From contig NZ_LNRZ01000002.1 of NCBI RefSeq assembly GCF_001468265.1, positions 496,001 to 560,000 of the forward strand: a stretch of 64,000 nucleotides of DNA. Reading direction: 5' to 3'. This stretch comes from Sphingopyxis sp. H050 (GTDB lineage: Bacteria; Pseudomonadota; Alphaproteobacteria; Sphingomonadales; Sphingomonadaceae). A model generated the notes under the pieces. It ran no database searches. It had not been told where the DNA came from and saw only the letters and a list, made by a program, of their open reading frames with translations. Of this stretch, positions 42,329 through 51,931 are shown in pieces; position 1 is the first letter of the stretch, and each line of letters opens with the position of its first letter. The position numbers and the translations under genes were made by a program.

Positions 42329-43936
42329 TCACGCAGCGCCAGGCTTGTCCCACTGCCCTTCGACCGGATCCTTGAGCATGAAGGCCGAGACGAGAAAGGC
42401 AACCAGCACGACGCCCCAAGTGTACCAGAGGCCAGCATAGGCGTCGCCGGTCTTGGCGATGATGAAACTGGCGATCAGCGGCAGGAACCCGCCGAAATAA
42501 CCCGTGCCGAGGTGATAGGGGATCGACAGCGACGAGTAGCGGACGTGCGGCGGGAACATTTCGGATAGCAGCGCCGCGACGGGGCCGTAGGTGAACCCCG
42601 AAAGCGCGCTCAAACCGAGCAAGGCGACCAGGATGACCGCGATGCCCATCGGACCGGGAATCTGCTTTTCAAAATCATAGCCCATCGCTTCGAGCGCGGG
42701 TTTCAGCACCGCCGGGTCTTCGCCGGCGACTTCGCGCGAACCGATCGTCACCGTGACGCTATCGAAGCTGCTGCCGCTGGAAACGACCGTGTAGGGAACA
42801 CCCAGCTTGGTAAGTTCGCCGAGCGTCCTGCCGCAGGCGGTTTCCTGCTTTTGCGCGAAGGGATCGAAGCTGCACAGCGACCCGGTGACGACAACGGGCG
42901 CCTTTTCGGCCGCAGCCGTGAGCGCCGGATTGCCGACGCTGCCCATCAGCCAGAAGAGCGGAAAGAGCAGCACCAGCGTTGCGGCATAGCCCCAGACGAT
43001 CGGTTTCTTGCGGCCGATCCTGTCGGAGATGTGCCCGGCCCACAGAAAGAAGCCCATCCCAAGCGCCGCCGCAATGCCGACGATGATTTCGGCGGCGGTA
43101 TCATCGACCTTCATCGGTCCCTTCAGGAACGATAGGCCCGAGAACATCGCGGTGTACCAAATCACCGTCAGGCCCGCCGCTATGCCGAACAGCGCGATGA
43201 AGATACGGCGCGGATTGCCGGGGTAGGTGAAGCTTTCCTTGAGCGGATTTTTCGCCAGCTCGCCCTCGGCCTTCATCGCCTGGAACACCGGACTTTCCGA
43301 GAGTTTGAGCCGCATCCAGAGCGAGATCGCGAGCAGGATCAGCGAGAGCAGGAAGGGCACCCGCCAGCCCCAGCTTTCCCAAACCGCGTCGGGCATGATC
43401 GCCTTGCAGCCGAGCACCACGATCAGGCTGAGCACGAAGCCGCCGACGACGCTCGCCTGGATGAAGCTGGTGTAGAAGCCGCGCTTTTCGGGCGGCGAAT
43501 GTTCGGCCACGTAAACGGCGGCGCCGCCATATTCCCCGCCGAGCGCGAGACCCTGCAGCACGCGGAGCAGGATGACGATGATCGGCGCGGCGATCCCGAT
43601 GGTCGCGGCGGACGGGATCATGCCGACGCCCGCGGTCGCGATGCCCATCAGCGTGACGGTGACCAGAAAGGTATATTTGCGCCCCAGCCGGTCGCCAAGA
43701 AATCCAAAGAGGACCGCGCCGAGCGGGCGGAAACCGAAGCCGACCGCGAACCCGGCCCAGACGAGCAGGATTTCGAGCGTCGCATTGTCGCTGGGAAAGA
43801 AGGCCTTGCCGATGATCGCCGCGAGCGTGCCGTAGATGAAGAAATCATACCATTCGAAGATCGTCCCCGCCGACGAGGCGGCGATGACCATGCGGATGTC
43901 CTTCGCGGTCGGCTGATAGCCAGCGGCTTCACTCAT
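42329..43936 (-). CDS. MFS transporter, metabolite:H+ symporter type
   Basis: Proton-coupled transporter of the MHS family (organic acids or compatible solutes). The 535-aa product has about 12 helices and the MFS loop motif GFLGDRLGRKYTFLVTV; ALGGEYGGAAVYVAEHSP is typical of MHS members. Between late helices it carries a soluble insertion of roughly 100 residues with two cysteines (SLCSFDPFAQKQETACG), probably periplasmic and possibly disulfide-linked. It is upstream of alr. Substrate not determinable. Confidence 0.9.
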   Translation of the reverse strand: MSEAAGYQPTAKDIRMVIAASSAGTIFEWYDFFIYGTLAAIIGKAFFPSDNATLEILLVWAGFAVGFGFRPLGAVLFGFLGDRLGRKYTFLVTVTLMGIATAGVGMIPSAATIGIAAPIIVILLRVLQGLALGGEYGGAAVYVAEHSPPEKRGFYTSFIQASVVGGFVLSLIVVLGCKAIMPDAVWESWGWRVPFLLSLILLAISLWMRLKLSESPVFQAMKAEGELAKNPLKESFTYPGNPRRIFIALFGIAAGLTVIWYTAMFSGLSFLKGPMKVDDTAAEIIVGIAAALGMGFFLWAGHISDRIGRKKPIVWGYAATLVLLFPLFWLMGSVGNPALTAAAEKAPVVVTGSLCSFDPFAQKQETACGRTLGELTKLGVPYTVVSSGSSFDSVTVTIGSREVAGEDPAVLKPALEAMGYDFEKQIPGPMGIAVILVALLGLSALSGFTYGPVAALLSEMFPPHVRYSSLSIPYHLGTGYFGGFLPLIASFIIAKTGDAYAGLWYTWGVVLVAFLVSAFMLKDPVEGQWDKPGAA

Positions 43937-44028
43937 AAACCCTGCATTCCCCCAAAGCTTTCTTATCCGCTACGTCATAGCCGCTGTTGCCCCTTGCACA
44001 AGCGGGCGCGTGCGCGCAGCATCGGGCC

Positions 44029-44796
44029 ATGACGCAGTTCATCGACCTTTCGATCCCGATCACCAACGACGTCGTCTCAGACCCGCCGGTGATGCGCCCG
44101 CAGATCACCTATATGACCCACGAAAATACGTGGGAGCAGATCGCGATGTTCTTCGCCGGGCTGACAAAGGACGACCTGCCCGACGGCGAAGGCTGGGCGG
44201 TCGAGAGCCTGACGCTGAGCACGCACAACGGCACGCATATGGATGCGCCGTGGCATTTCCATTCGACGACCGACGAAGGAGCCCACGCCGCGCCGAGCAT
44301 CGACGAGGCGCCGCTCGACCTGTTCTTTCGCCCCGGCGTAAAGCTCGACTTTTCAGATCGGCTTGCGGGGCATGTCGTGAGCGGCGCCGAGGTGGAGGCC
44401 GAGCTGGCGCGGATCGGCCACACGCTTCAGCCGCTCGACATCGTGCTCGTCCAGTCGGGCGCGGTCTACGGCACCGACAATTTCACCGATCAGGGCTGCG
44501 GGATGGGCGCTGAGGCGACGCTGTACCTTACAACACGCGGCGTGAAGGTCGTCGGAACCGACGCATGGAGCTGGGACGCGCCGTTCAGCCACACCGCGAG
44601 GCGCTGGGCCGAAACGCGCGATCCGTCGATCATCTGGGAAGGCCACAAGGCGGGCCGCATCAAACCTTATTACCAGATCGAAAAGCTGACCAACCTCGCC
44701 GCCCTGCCCCCGACCGGCTGGACGCTGAGCTGCTTCCCGGTGAAGATCGAACGCGCCAGCGCCGGATGGATTAGAGCGGTGGCGCTGATCAACTAG
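44029..44796 (+). CDS. Cyclase family protein (kynurenine-formamidase-like)
   Basis: Metal-dependent hydrolase of 255 aa from ATG 44029. The family motif STHNGTHMDAPWHF gives the HxGTHxDxPxH metal site at about residue 65. DIVLVQSGAVYGTDNF and later VVGTDAWSWD are also typical. It may hydrolyse N-formylkynurenine or a related amide; no other kynurenine genes are present. It shares a CTAG palindrome with the convergent MAPEG gene, each taking its TAG stop from it. Confidence 0.87.
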   Translation: MTQFIDLSIPITNDVVSDPPVMRPQITYMTHENTWEQIAMFFAGLTKDDLPDGEGWAVESLTLSTHNGTHMDAPWHFHSTTDEGAHAAPSIDEAPLDLFFRPGVKLDFSDRLAGHVVSGAEVEAELARIGHTLQPLDIVLVQSGAVYGTDNFTDQGCGMGAEATLYLTTRGVKVVGTDAWSWDAPFSHTARRWAETRDPSIIWEGHKAGRIKPYYQIEKLTNLAALPPTGWTLSCFPVKIERASAGWIRAVALIN

Positions 44797-45200
44797 AGGT
44801 TCTGCGTCCCCAGAACCCAGAGCGTCCACAGGCTCAGCGCCGCCAGAACCCCGAAGGTCGCGACGACACCGACCTGCCGCCCAAGCGGCGCCTTGCCGGG
44901 TTCCGACGGTGTGTAGAGCCCGACGATGTGGCCGACGCGGCCGATCAGGAAGATCGCGCCGAGGATCATCAACACCATGTGATTGGCGCGCACGGTTTCG
45001 AGTAGCCCGAGCAGGATGATCGTGATCGGGGCATATTCGGCGAGATTGCCGTGCGCGCGGCTCGCGCTGATCAGCTTGGCGTCGCCGTGGTCGCCGAACG
45101 CGGCTTTCAGCCGCAGGCGCTGGCGCACCGTATCGATCGCAGTGACGAGCAGCAGCAGCGCGCAGACGGCGGCGACGAATGCGGTAACCGGTAATGTCAT
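44793..45200 (-). CDS. MAPEG-family membrane protein
   Basis: The 135-aa product from ATG 45200, preceded by GAGAGGGA, has four hydrophobic helices. The MAPEG/YecN pattern AHGNLAEYAPITIILLGLLE and FLIGRVGHIVGLYT is present. Eukaryotic relatives are glutathione-dependent membrane enzymes, but bacterial function is mostly unknown. It is convergent with the cyclase gene. Confidence 0.88.
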   Translation of the reverse strand: MTLPVTAFVAAVCALLLLVTAIDTVRQRLRLKAAFGDHGDAKLISASRAHGNLAEYAPITIILLGLLETVRANHMVLMILGAIFLIGRVGHIVGLYTPSEPGKAPLGRQVGVVATFGVLAALSLWTLWVLGTQNL

Positions 45201-45257
45201 GATCCCTCTCCCTCTTCCCGTGCGCAGCCTAACCCGCAACGCATGCGGGCGAAAGGG

Positions 45258-45629
45258 TCAGAACAGCCGCGACCCATTCGGGAGGGCGCGGTCGGGCGCA
45301 AAGAGGATCACCGCGCCCTCTTCGTCAGCGAACCCCAGCGTCAAAACTTCGGACATGAATTTACCGATCTGGCGCGGCCGAAAGTTGACCACCGCCGCGA
45401 CCTGCCGCCCCGCCAGTTCTTCCGGCGCATAACGGTCGACGATCTGCGCGCTGCTCTTCTTAACCCCGATGGCCGGGCCGAAATCGATCTTCAGCTTGAA
45501 CGCGGGCTTGCGCGCCTCGGGAAAAGGCTCGACCTCGACGATCGTGCCGATGCGGATGTCGACACGGAGGAAGTCGTCGAACTCTATCGTCTCCGCTGCC
45601 GGCGCATCCTGATCGTGATTGAGGTGCAT
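45258..45629 (-). CDS. csaA: tRNA-binding protein, CsaA-like
   Basis: OB-fold EMAP/tRNA-binding domain protein of 123 aa: FDDFLRVDIRIGTIVEVEPF, KPAFKLKIDFGPAIGVKKSS, QIVDRYAPEELAGRQVAAVV and the C-terminal MSEVLTLGF. Bacillus CsaA is linked to secretion; in Proteobacteria the function is unproven. It is downstream of pccA with a repeat between and may be read through from that transcript. Confidence 0.9.
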   Translation of the reverse strand: MHLNHDQDAPAAETIEFDDFLRVDIRIGTIVEVEPFPEARKPAFKLKIDFGPAIGVKKSSAQIVDRYAPEELAGRQVAAVVNFRPRQIGKFMSEVLTLGFADEEGAVILFAPDRALPNGSRLF

Positions 45630-45639
45630 CTACCCAACT

Positions 45640-45727
45640 CCGTTCGCCCTGAGCTTGTCGAAGGGCCGTTCTTCTCGTCAGCGTCGTAGAAGGAAGGGCG
45701 GTGCTTCGACAAGCTCAGCACAAAGGG
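45640..45727. repeat. Inverted repeat, CTGAGCTTGTCGAAG family
   Basis: Left arm CCGTTCGCCCTGAGCTTGTC from 45640 and its inverted partner GACAAGCTCAGCACAAAGGG ending at 45727. Same family as the pairs at 26461-26544 and 58065-58152. It fills the csaA-pccA gap. Confidence 0.8.
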
Positions 45728-45734
45728 AAAAGCA

Positions 45735-47741
45735 CTACTCCATCTCGAGGATCACCGCGTCGACCGCCAGGCTGTCGCCCTGCGCCGCGTTGACCGTCTT
45801 CACCGTTCCCGATTTCTCGGCGCGGAGGATATTCTCCATCTTCATCGCCTCGACCGTCGCGAGCGGCTGGCCCGCTTCGACCTTGTCGCCCGCGCCGACA
45901 TGCAGCGCGACGAGCAGGCCCGGCATCGGACAGATGAGGAATTTCGACAGATCGGGCGGGATCTTCTCGATCATGTGCGACGCCAGCGGCGCGACATGCC
46001 AGGGCAGAACGCGCACATCGTGAATGTGCCCACGCGTCGTCATCCTCCACCCGGTACGCGTCTTCGCGACCTTCACCGCGAGTTCGCTGTCGTCGATCTC
46101 GGCGACAACGAGCCGGTCGCCCGGCGTATATTCGAGCGCGATGTCGATCCGCTCGCCCTCGACCTTGATATGCTTCGCGCCGATCTTGACCTTGTGCGAC
46201 GTACCGTCGATCGACACCTGCCACTTCGCTGGCGGTTCGAGCCGGTCGCCGAGTTGGCCGTCCGTCCGGCGCGCGCGGTCGGCTTCGGCGCTCGCCATGA
46301 AGCCCGCGATCGCGGCCAGCGCGCGCGCGATCGTCGGGTCGGTCGGCGCGCCGTGGAAGCCTTCGGGATATTCCTCGGCGATAAAGCCTGTCGTCAGCTC
46401 GCCCGAGCGGAAGCGCGGGTGCTGCATGATCGCCGAGACGAAATCGATATTGTGCCCGAGCCCTTCGAGCTCGAAGCGGTCGAGCGCCGCGATCTGCAGG
46501 TCGGCGGCTTCGTCGCGCGTCGCGCCCCATGTCACCAGTTTGGCGATCATCGGGTCGTAGAAGATCGACACCTCGCCGCCCTCCTCGACCCCGGCATCGA
46601 CGCGCACGCCATCGACGCCGCGTTCATCACCTTCCCACGCCGGAACCGGCGTGCGGTAGCGCACGAGCCGCCCGGTCGAGGGCAGGAAGCCGCGGTACGG
46701 ATCTTCGGCATAGACGCGGTTCTCGATCGCCCAGCCGTCGATCTTGATGTCTTCCTGCGTCAGCTCAAGCTCTTCCCCGTAAGCGACGCGGATCATCTGT
46801 TCGACCAGGTCGATGCCGGTGATCGCCTCGGTCACCGGATGCTCGACCTGCAGGCGCGTGTTCATTTCGAGGAAGTAGAAGCTCTCGCCCGTCGGATCGG
46901 CGCCCGACACGATCAGTTCGACCGTACCCGCGCTGTAATAGCCGACCGCGCGCGCCAGCGCGACGCACTGCTCGCCCATCGCCTGGCGCATCTTGGGCGT
47001 GACGAAGGGCGACGGCGCCTCCTCGACCACCTTCTGGTGGCGGCGCTGGATGCTGCACTCGCGCTCGTTGAGGTAGAGGATATTGCCGTGCTGGTCGCCG
47101 AGGATCTGGATTTCGATGTGGCGGGGGTTGAGGATGAATTTCTCGATGAAGACGCGGTCGTCGCCGAAGCTGTTCAGGCCCTCCCGCTTGGTCGCCTCGA
47201 AGCCCTCGCGGACGTCCTTTTCGTCATAGGCGAGGCGCATCCCCTTGCCGCCCCCGCCCGCCGACGCCTTCATCATCACCGGATAGCCGATCTCGTTACT
47301 GATCTCGACCGCATGCTCGGTATCGCGGATCTCGCCGACGAAGCCGGGGACGACGTTGACGCCCGCTTCCTTCGCGAGCTTCTTCGACTCGATCTTGTCG
47401 CCCATCGCGGCGATCGCACCCACCGGCGGGCCGATGAAGGCGATGTTTTCTTTCGCCAGCGCCTCGGCGAAGCTGGTGCGCTCCGACAGGAAGCCATAGC
47501 CCGGATGCACCGCCTCGGCGCCCGTCGCCTTGCACGCGGCGATGATCTTGTCGGCGATCAGATAGGATTCGGATGCGGGCGACGGCCCGATATGCACGGC
47601 CTCGTCGGCCATCTGCACAAAGGGCGCGCGCGCGTCGGCGTCCGAATAGACGGCGACGGTCGCGATGCCCATGCGCCGCGCGGTCTTGATGACGCGGCAG
47701 GCGATTTCACCGCGGTTGGCGATCAGGATTTTCTTGAACAC
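45735..47741 (-). CDS. pccA: Propionyl-CoA (acyl-CoA) carboxylase alpha subunit, biotin carboxylase
   Basis: ATP-dependent carboxylation of biotin for propionyl-CoA carboxylase, which makes methylmalonyl-CoA. The 668-aa product has the biotin carboxylase domain (KKILIANRGEIACRVIKTA, MMKASAGGGGKGMRLAYDE, LEMNTRLQVEHPVTE), a BT-type linker region, and a C-terminal biotinyl domain with AMKMENILRAEKSG, where the Lys is biotinylated. It starts with GTG 47741; the GGAG ribosome site comes from the adjoining repeat. Same strand as bioB, mutase, epimerase and pccB. Confidence 0.95.
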   Translation of the reverse strand: MFKKILIANRGEIACRVIKTARRMGIATVAVYSDADARAPFVQMADEAVHIGPSPASESYLIADKIIAACKATGAEAVHPGYGFLSERTSFAEALAKENIAFIGPPVGAIAAMGDKIESKKLAKEAGVNVVPGFVGEIRDTEHAVEISNEIGYPVMMKASAGGGGKGMRLAYDEKDVREGFEATKREGLNSFGDDRVFIEKFILNPRHIEIQILGDQHGNILYLNERECSIQRRHQKVVEEAPSPFVTPKMRQAMGEQCVALARAVGYYSAGTVELIVSGADPTGESFYFLEMNTRLQVEHPVTEAITGIDLVEQMIRVAYGEELELTQEDIKIDGWAIENRVYAEDPYRGFLPSTGRLVRYRTPVPAWEGDERGVDGVRVDAGVEEGGEVSIFYDPMIAKLVTWGATRDEAADLQIAALDRFELEGLGHNIDFVSAIMQHPRFRSGELTTGFIAEEYPEGFHGAPTDPTIARALAAIAGFMASAEADRARRTDGQLGDRLEPPAKWQVSIDGTSHKVKIGAKHIKVEGERIDIALEYTPGDRLVVAEIDDSELAVKVAKTRTGWRMTTRGHIHDVRVLPWHVAPLASHMIEKIPPDLSKFLICPMPGLLVALHVGAGDKVEAGQPLATVEAMKMENILRAEKSGTVKTVNAAQGDSLAVDAVILEME

Positions 47742-47746
47742 TTACT

Positions 47747-47857
47747 TCTCCCCTCCCGCTTGCGGGAGGGGCCGGGGGAGGGCCTGTCCGCAACCGAAAA
47801 TCGAAACTTGTGGAGGGAACAAGCCCTCCCCTAACCCCTCCCGCAAGCGGGAGGGGA
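47747..47857. repeat. Inverted repeat, CCCTCCCGC family
   Basis: Outer hairpins CCCCTCCCGCTTGCGGGAGG at the left and CCCTCCCGCAAGCGGGAGGG at the right enclose GGGGGAGGGCCTGT/ACAAGCCCTCCCC inner arms. A second copy lies at 56904-56988. It separates bioB from pccA and supplies the pccA ribosome site. Confidence 0.8.
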
Positions 47858-47860
47858 ATC

Positions 47861-48877
47861 TTACTCCGCCGCCTCCATCGCCGCGCCCTGACGCATCGGC
47901 TCCTCGCTCTCCATCGGCCGCAGCCCCAGCTTGGCGAACAGCGCCGCGTCGGCATTGTCGCCGCGGTTGCCGGTGGTGAGCAGCTTGTCGCCGGTGAAGA
48001 TGCTGTTCGCGCCCGCCATGAAGCAAAGCGCCTGCGTCGCCTCCGACATGCTCTCACGCCCCGCCGACAGGCGGACCATCGATTTCGGCATGGTAATGCG
48101 CGCGACCGCGATTGTGCGGACGAACTCGATATCGTCAATCTTCGCGAGCGGGGTGCCCTCCAGCATGTCGCCGAGCACAGTGCCCTTCACCGGCACCAGC
48201 GCGTTGACCGGCACGCTTTCGGGGTGGCGTTCGAGTGTCGCGAGCGCGTGGATGAAACCGACGCGGTCGGCGCGCGTCTCGCCCAGCCCGACGATCCCAC
48301 CCGAGCAGACGTTGATCCCCGCGTTGCGTACTTCCTCCAGCGTGTCGAGCCGGTCCTGGAACGTCCGCGTCGAGATGATGTTCGCGTAATTCTCGGGGCT
48401 CGTGTCGATATTATGGTTGTAATAATCGAGCCCCGCGACCGCGAGCGTCTGCGCCTGCTCCTTGCTGAGCATCCCCAGCGTCATGCAGGTTTCCATTCCC
48501 ATCGCGCGCACGCCCTCGACCATCTCGACAATCGCGGGCATGTCGCGGTCCTTGGGGTTGCGCCAGGCGGCGCCCATGCAGAAGCGCTTCGATCCCGAAT
48601 CCTTGGCCTGCGCCGCCGCCTGCAACACCGCGCGGACGTCCATCAGTTTGGTAGCTTTCAGGCCGCTGTCGGCATGCTTCGATTGCGAGCAGTAGCCGCA
48701 ATCCTCGACGCAGCCGCCGGTCTTGATGCTGAGCAGGGTGCAAAGCTGCACTTGCCCACGCGCGTGATGGCGGCGATGGACGCCCTGCGCCTCCCACATC
48801 AATTCGTCGAACGGCAGGTCGAACAGCTCGGCGATCTCGTCGCGCGTCCAGTCGGTGCGGATGGTATCCTCGGTCAT
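47861..48877 (-). CDS. bioB: Biotin synthase
   Basis: Radical SAM enzyme inserting sulfur into dethiobiotin. The 338-aa product has the SAM cluster motif [16 protein letters not shown] (Cx3Cx2C) and [16 protein letters not shown]; later residues include [16 protein letters not shown] and [16 protein letters not shown]. Its place between mutase and pccA suggests that biotin supply is co-expressed with the biotin-dependent carboxylase. No other bio genes are near. Confidence 0.96.
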   Translation of the reverse strand: MTEDTIRTDWTRDEIAELFDLPFDELMWEAQGVHRRHHARGQVQLCTLLSIKTGGCVEDCGYCSQSKHADSGLKATKLMDVRAVLQAAAQAKDSGSKRFCMGAAWRNPKDRDMPAIVEMVEGVRAMGMETCMTLGMLSKEQAQTLAVAGLDYYNHNIDTSPENYANIISTRTFQDRLDTLEEVRNAGINVCSGGIVGLGETRADRVGFIHALATLERHPESVPVNALVPVKGTVLGDMLEGTPLAKIDDIEFVRTIAVARITMPKSMVRLSAGRESMSEATQALCFMAGANSIFTGDKLLTTGNRGDNADAALFAKLGLRPMESEEPMRQGAAMEAAE

Positions 48878-48896
48878 TCCTGTTCCTTCAATCCTT

Positions 48897-49000
48897 CGTC
48901 ATGCTGAACTTGTTTCAGCATCCATGGCCTGTGCTCTCGTCTCCCGCCCTGCCGAACGAAACGGCAGACCATGGACCCTGAAACAAGTTCAGGGTGACGA
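48897..49000. repeat. Inverted repeat, TGAACTTGTTTCAG family
   Basis: Left arm CGTCATGCTGAACTTGTTTC and right arm GAAACAAGTTCAGGGTGACG are inverted relatives. The pair recurs at 51273-51376, with a diverged version at 51848-51923. Confidence 0.8.
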
Positions 49001-49024
49001 GGGAAGCAAAGGCAGCACTCAACA

Positions 49025-51172
49025 TCACGCCGCATCCTCCAGTGGGGGCATATTGTGTCCAAGCAGGCGCAGCACATCGACGGCGCATTCGACGACATTC
49101 GATCCGGGGCCATAGATGCCCTGCACCCCCGCGTCGCGGAGATAGTCGTAATCCTGCGGCGGGATCACCCCGCCCGCGATTACCTTGATGTCGCTGCGGC
49201 CCGCTTCGCGGAGCTTGTTGATGAGTTCGGGGATCAAAGTCTTGTGCCCCGCCGCCAGGCTCGACGCGCCGACGACGTCGACCTCGTTTTCGAGCGCCAG
49301 CACGACGGTTTCCTCGGGCGTCTGGAACAGCGGTCCGGACACGACATCAAAGCCCATGTCGCCAAAGGCCGAGGCGATCACGTTCGCGCCGCGATCGTGC
49401 CCGTCCTGCCCCATCTTGGCGACGAGCAGCTTCGGCTTGCGCCCCATGCGGCGTTCGACCGCCGCTACGCCGTCGAGCACCTGCTGCCAGCGCGCATCGC
49501 CTTCGTAGGGCGCCGCATAGACGCCTTTCACCGGCGTCGGCTGGGTCGCATAACGCTGGAAGCTCTCTTCCATCGCCGCACTGATCTCGCCGAGCGTCGC
49601 GCGCGCGCGCGCCGCCTCGACCGCGTGGGCGAGAAGGTTGTTCTCGATCGACTGCTCGCCCGCCGCGGCATCGCGCAGCGCCTTCAGCGCCGCCTGACAC
49701 GCCGCTTCGTCGCGGTTCGCCTTGGTCTTGTTGATCCGCGCGATCTGGGCCTCGCGGACCTTCGTGTTGTCGACCTCGAGCGTTTCGAGCAGGTCCTCGT
49801 TGGCGAGGCGATATTTGTTGACGCCGACGATCACATCGTCGCCGCGGTCGACGCGCGCCTGACGCGCGGCGGCGGCGGTCTCGATCATCGCCTTGGGCCA
49901 GCCCGCGGCGACGGCCTTCGCCATCCCGCCTTCCTTTTCGACGCGCTCGATGATCTCCCACGCCTTGTCGACCAGTTCCTGCGTCAGCGCCTCGACATAA
50001 TAGGAGCCGCCGAGCGGATCGACGACCTTGGTCATCCCGGTCTCTTCCTGGATGACGATCTGCGTGTTGCGCGCGATGCGGGCGGAGAAATCGGTCGGCA
50101 ATGCGATCGCCTCGTCGAGGGCGTTGGTGTGGAGCGACTGGGTGCCGCCGAGCATCGCCGCCATCGCCTCGATCGTCGTGCGCATGACATTGTTGTAGGG
50201 GTCCTGTTCGGTCAGGCTGACCCCCGACGTCTGGCAGTGCGTGCGCAGCATCTTGCTGCGCTCGTCCTTCGCGCCGAGGTTGGTCATCACGCGGTGCCAC
50301 AGCACGCGCGCGGCGCGCAGCTTGGCGATCTCCATGAAGAAGTTCATGCCGATCGCGAAGAAGAAGCTCAGGCGCCCGGCGAACTTGTCGATGTCGAGCC
50401 CGGAGGCGACGCCGTAGCGTACATATTCGGCGCCGTCGGCGATAGTGAAGGCCAGCTCCTGCACCTGCGTCGCGCCGGCTTCCTGCATATGGTAGCCGGA
50501 GATCGAGATGCTGTTGAACTTCGGCATCTCGCGGCTGGTATAGCCGAAAATGTCGCTGATGATCCGCATCGAGGGCTCGGGCGGGTAGATGTAGGTGTTG
50601 CGGACCATGAACTCCTTCAGGATGTCGTTCTGGATGGTCCCGTCGAGCAATTTGCGGTCGACCCCTTGCTCCTCGCCCGCGACGATGAAGAAGGCGAGGA
50701 TCGGGATCACCGCGCCGTTCATCGTCATCGACACCGACATCTGGTCGAGCGGGATGCCGTCGAACAGGATCTTCATATCCTCGACGCTGTCGATCGCGAC
50801 ACCCGCCTTGCCGACGTCGCCGACGACGCGCGGGTGGTCGCTGTCATAGCCGCGGTGGGTGGCGAGGTCGAAGGCGACCGATAGACCCTTCTGCCCCGCG
50901 GCGAGGTTGCGGCGATAGAAGGCATTCGATTCCTCGGCGGTCGAGAAGCCCGCATATTGCCGGATCGTCCACGGCCGCCCGGCATACATCGACGCGCGCA
51001 CGCCGCGGGTGAAGGGCGCGAAGCCGGGCAGACCCGGATCTTCGCGCACGTCCTCGGCCGTGTAGAGCGGCTTGACGGCGATCCCCTCGGGCGTCGCCCA
51101 GGTGAGGTCCTTGCCCTTCACTTCCTTGGCGGCGGCTTCGGCCCATTGGTCGAGGGTGGGTTTGTCGGTCAT
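49025..51172 (-). CDS. scpA: Methylmalonyl-CoA mutase
   Basis: Adenosylcobalamin enzyme converting (R)-methylmalonyl-CoA to succinyl-CoA. The 715-aa single chain has a TIM-barrel domain ([49 protein letters not shown]). Its C-terminal B12-binding domain holds [18 protein letters not shown], the DxHxxG His that ligates cobalt, near residue 600. The single large chain is the homodimeric or ScpA-like type. No MeaB-type chaperone gene is adjacent. Confidence 0.96.
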   Translation of the reverse strand: MTDKPTLDQWAEAAAKEVKGKDLTWATPEGIAVKPLYTAEDVREDPGLPGFAPFTRGVRASMYAGRPWTIRQYAGFSTAEESNAFYRRNLAAGQKGLSVAFDLATHRGYDSDHPRVVGDVGKAGVAIDSVEDMKILFDGIPLDQMSVSMTMNGAVIPILAFFIVAGEEQGVDRKLLDGTIQNDILKEFMVRNTYIYPPEPSMRIISDIFGYTSREMPKFNSISISGYHMQEAGATQVQELAFTIADGAEYVRYGVASGLDIDKFAGRLSFFFAIGMNFFMEIAKLRAARVLWHRVMTNLGAKDERSKMLRTHCQTSGVSLTEQDPYNNVMRTTIEAMAAMLGGTQSLHTNALDEAIALPTDFSARIARNTQIVIQEETGMTKVVDPLGGSYYVEALTQELVDKAWEIIERVEKEGGMAKAVAAGWPKAMIETAAAARQARVDRGDDVIVGVNKYRLANEDLLETLEVDNTKVREAQIARINKTKANRDEAACQAALKALRDAAAGEQSIENNLLAHAVEAARARATLGEISAAMEESFQRYATQPTPVKGVYAAPYEGDARWQQVLDGVAAVERRMGRKPKLLVAKMGQDGHDRGANVIASAFGDMGFDVVSGPLFQTPEETVVLALENEVDVVGASSLAAGHKTLIPELINKLREAGRSDIKVIAGGVIPPQDYDYLRDAGVQGIYGPGSNVVECAVDVLRLLGHNMPPLEDAA

Positions 51173-51191
51173 ATGCAGTCTCGTTCCATAT

Positions 51192-51376
51192 CTCCTCTCC
51201 CACCGGGAGAGGGCACGAAGCCTTGGCCACAGGCCTAGGCGGAGTTGGTGAGGGTTGCCGCCCTCTAAAACTCGTCATGCTGAACTTGTTTCAGCACCCA
51301 TGGCCGGAGTTCGAATTTTACGCCGCGTCCAAGGAAACGGTAGGCCATGGACCCTGAAACAAGTTCAGGGTGACGA
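51192..51376. repeat. Two intergenic repeats upstream of the mutase
   Basis: 51194-51212 is a compact hairpin (CCTCTCCCACCGGGAGAGG) belonging to a CTCTCCC-type repeat. 51273-51376 is a second copy of the TGAACTTGTTTCAG pair seen at 48897-49000. Together they fill the mutase-epimerase gap. Confidence 0.75.
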
Positions 51377-51387
51377 AGCAAAACAGG

Positions 51388-51828
51388 TCAATGCGCCGCT
51401 TTCGGCGTCTCCATAATTTCGGTCAGCACCCCGCCCATATCCTTGGGGTGCAGGAAGAAGATCGGCGTCCCATGCGCCCCGATGCGCGGCTCGCCGAGCA
51501 CCCGCTTGCCCATCGCCTCGAATTCGGCCTTCGCGGCGTGGATATCGGGCACTTCGTAACAGACATGATGCTGCCCCCCCGCCGGATTCTTCTCCAGAAA
51601 CCCCGCGATCGAGGTGTTGCCGGGCAACGGCTCGATCAACTCGATCTGCGTGCCCGAAAGCGCTCCATCGGCTCCCGGCGTATCGACAAAACAAACCTTC
51701 ACCCCCTGCTCGGGCAGGTCGAACGGCTCGTGAATCTGCGTCGCGCCCATCACGTCGCGGTAGAAGACGATGCTCTCGGCAATCGACGGCGTCGCAACGC
51801 CGATGTGGTTCAGACGGCCTAGTTTCAT
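51388..51828 (-). CDS. mce: Methylmalonyl-CoA epimerase
   Basis: VOC-fold metalloenzyme interconverting (S)- and (R)-methylmalonyl-CoA, linking the carboxylase to the mutase. The 146-aa product begins LGRLNHIGVATPSIAESIVF (metal His) and has QHHVCYEVPDIHAAKAE and FLHPKDMGGVLTEIME with the further His and Glu ligands. Normal family length. It is flanked on both sides by palindromic repeats. Confidence 0.95.
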   Translation of the reverse strand: MKLGRLNHIGVATPSIAESIVFYRDVMGATQIHEPFDLPEQGVKVCFVDTPGADGALSGTQIELIEPLPGNTSIAGFLEKNPAGGQHHVCYEVPDIHAAKAEFEAMGKRVLGEPRIGAHGTPIFFLHPKDMGGVLTEIMETPKAAH

Positions 51829-51847
51829 CTCAAACTCTCTCCAACTT

Positions 51848-51923
51848 CGTCATGCCGGACTTGATCCGGCATCCATTCGCTCAGCGCCGGAGGAATGGAC
51901 ACCGGATCAAGTCCGGGGTGACG
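51848..51923. repeat. Inverted repeat, CCGGACTTGATCCGG family
   Basis: Arms CGTCATGCCGGACTTGATCC (from 51848) and GGATCAAGTCCGGGGTGACG (to about 51922) are inverted partners with the same outer CGTCATGC/GGGTGACG pattern as the repeats at 48897 and 51273 but a different core. They fill the mce-pccB gap. Confidence 0.78.
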
Positions 51924-51931
51924 AAAAAGAA

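Noticed and set aside
45900..47834. Plus-strand frame opposite pccA
   Set aside because: Shadow frame; the minus strand carries a complete biotin carboxylase.
49055..50884. Long plus-strand frame opposite methylmalonyl-CoA mutase
   Set aside because: Shadow of the mutase codons; no ribosome site or domain.
45640..51923. Possible CRISPR array because of many short repeats
   Set aside because: The repeats are paired inverted units of different families at irregular spacing, not direct repeats with uniform spacers, and there are no cas genes.
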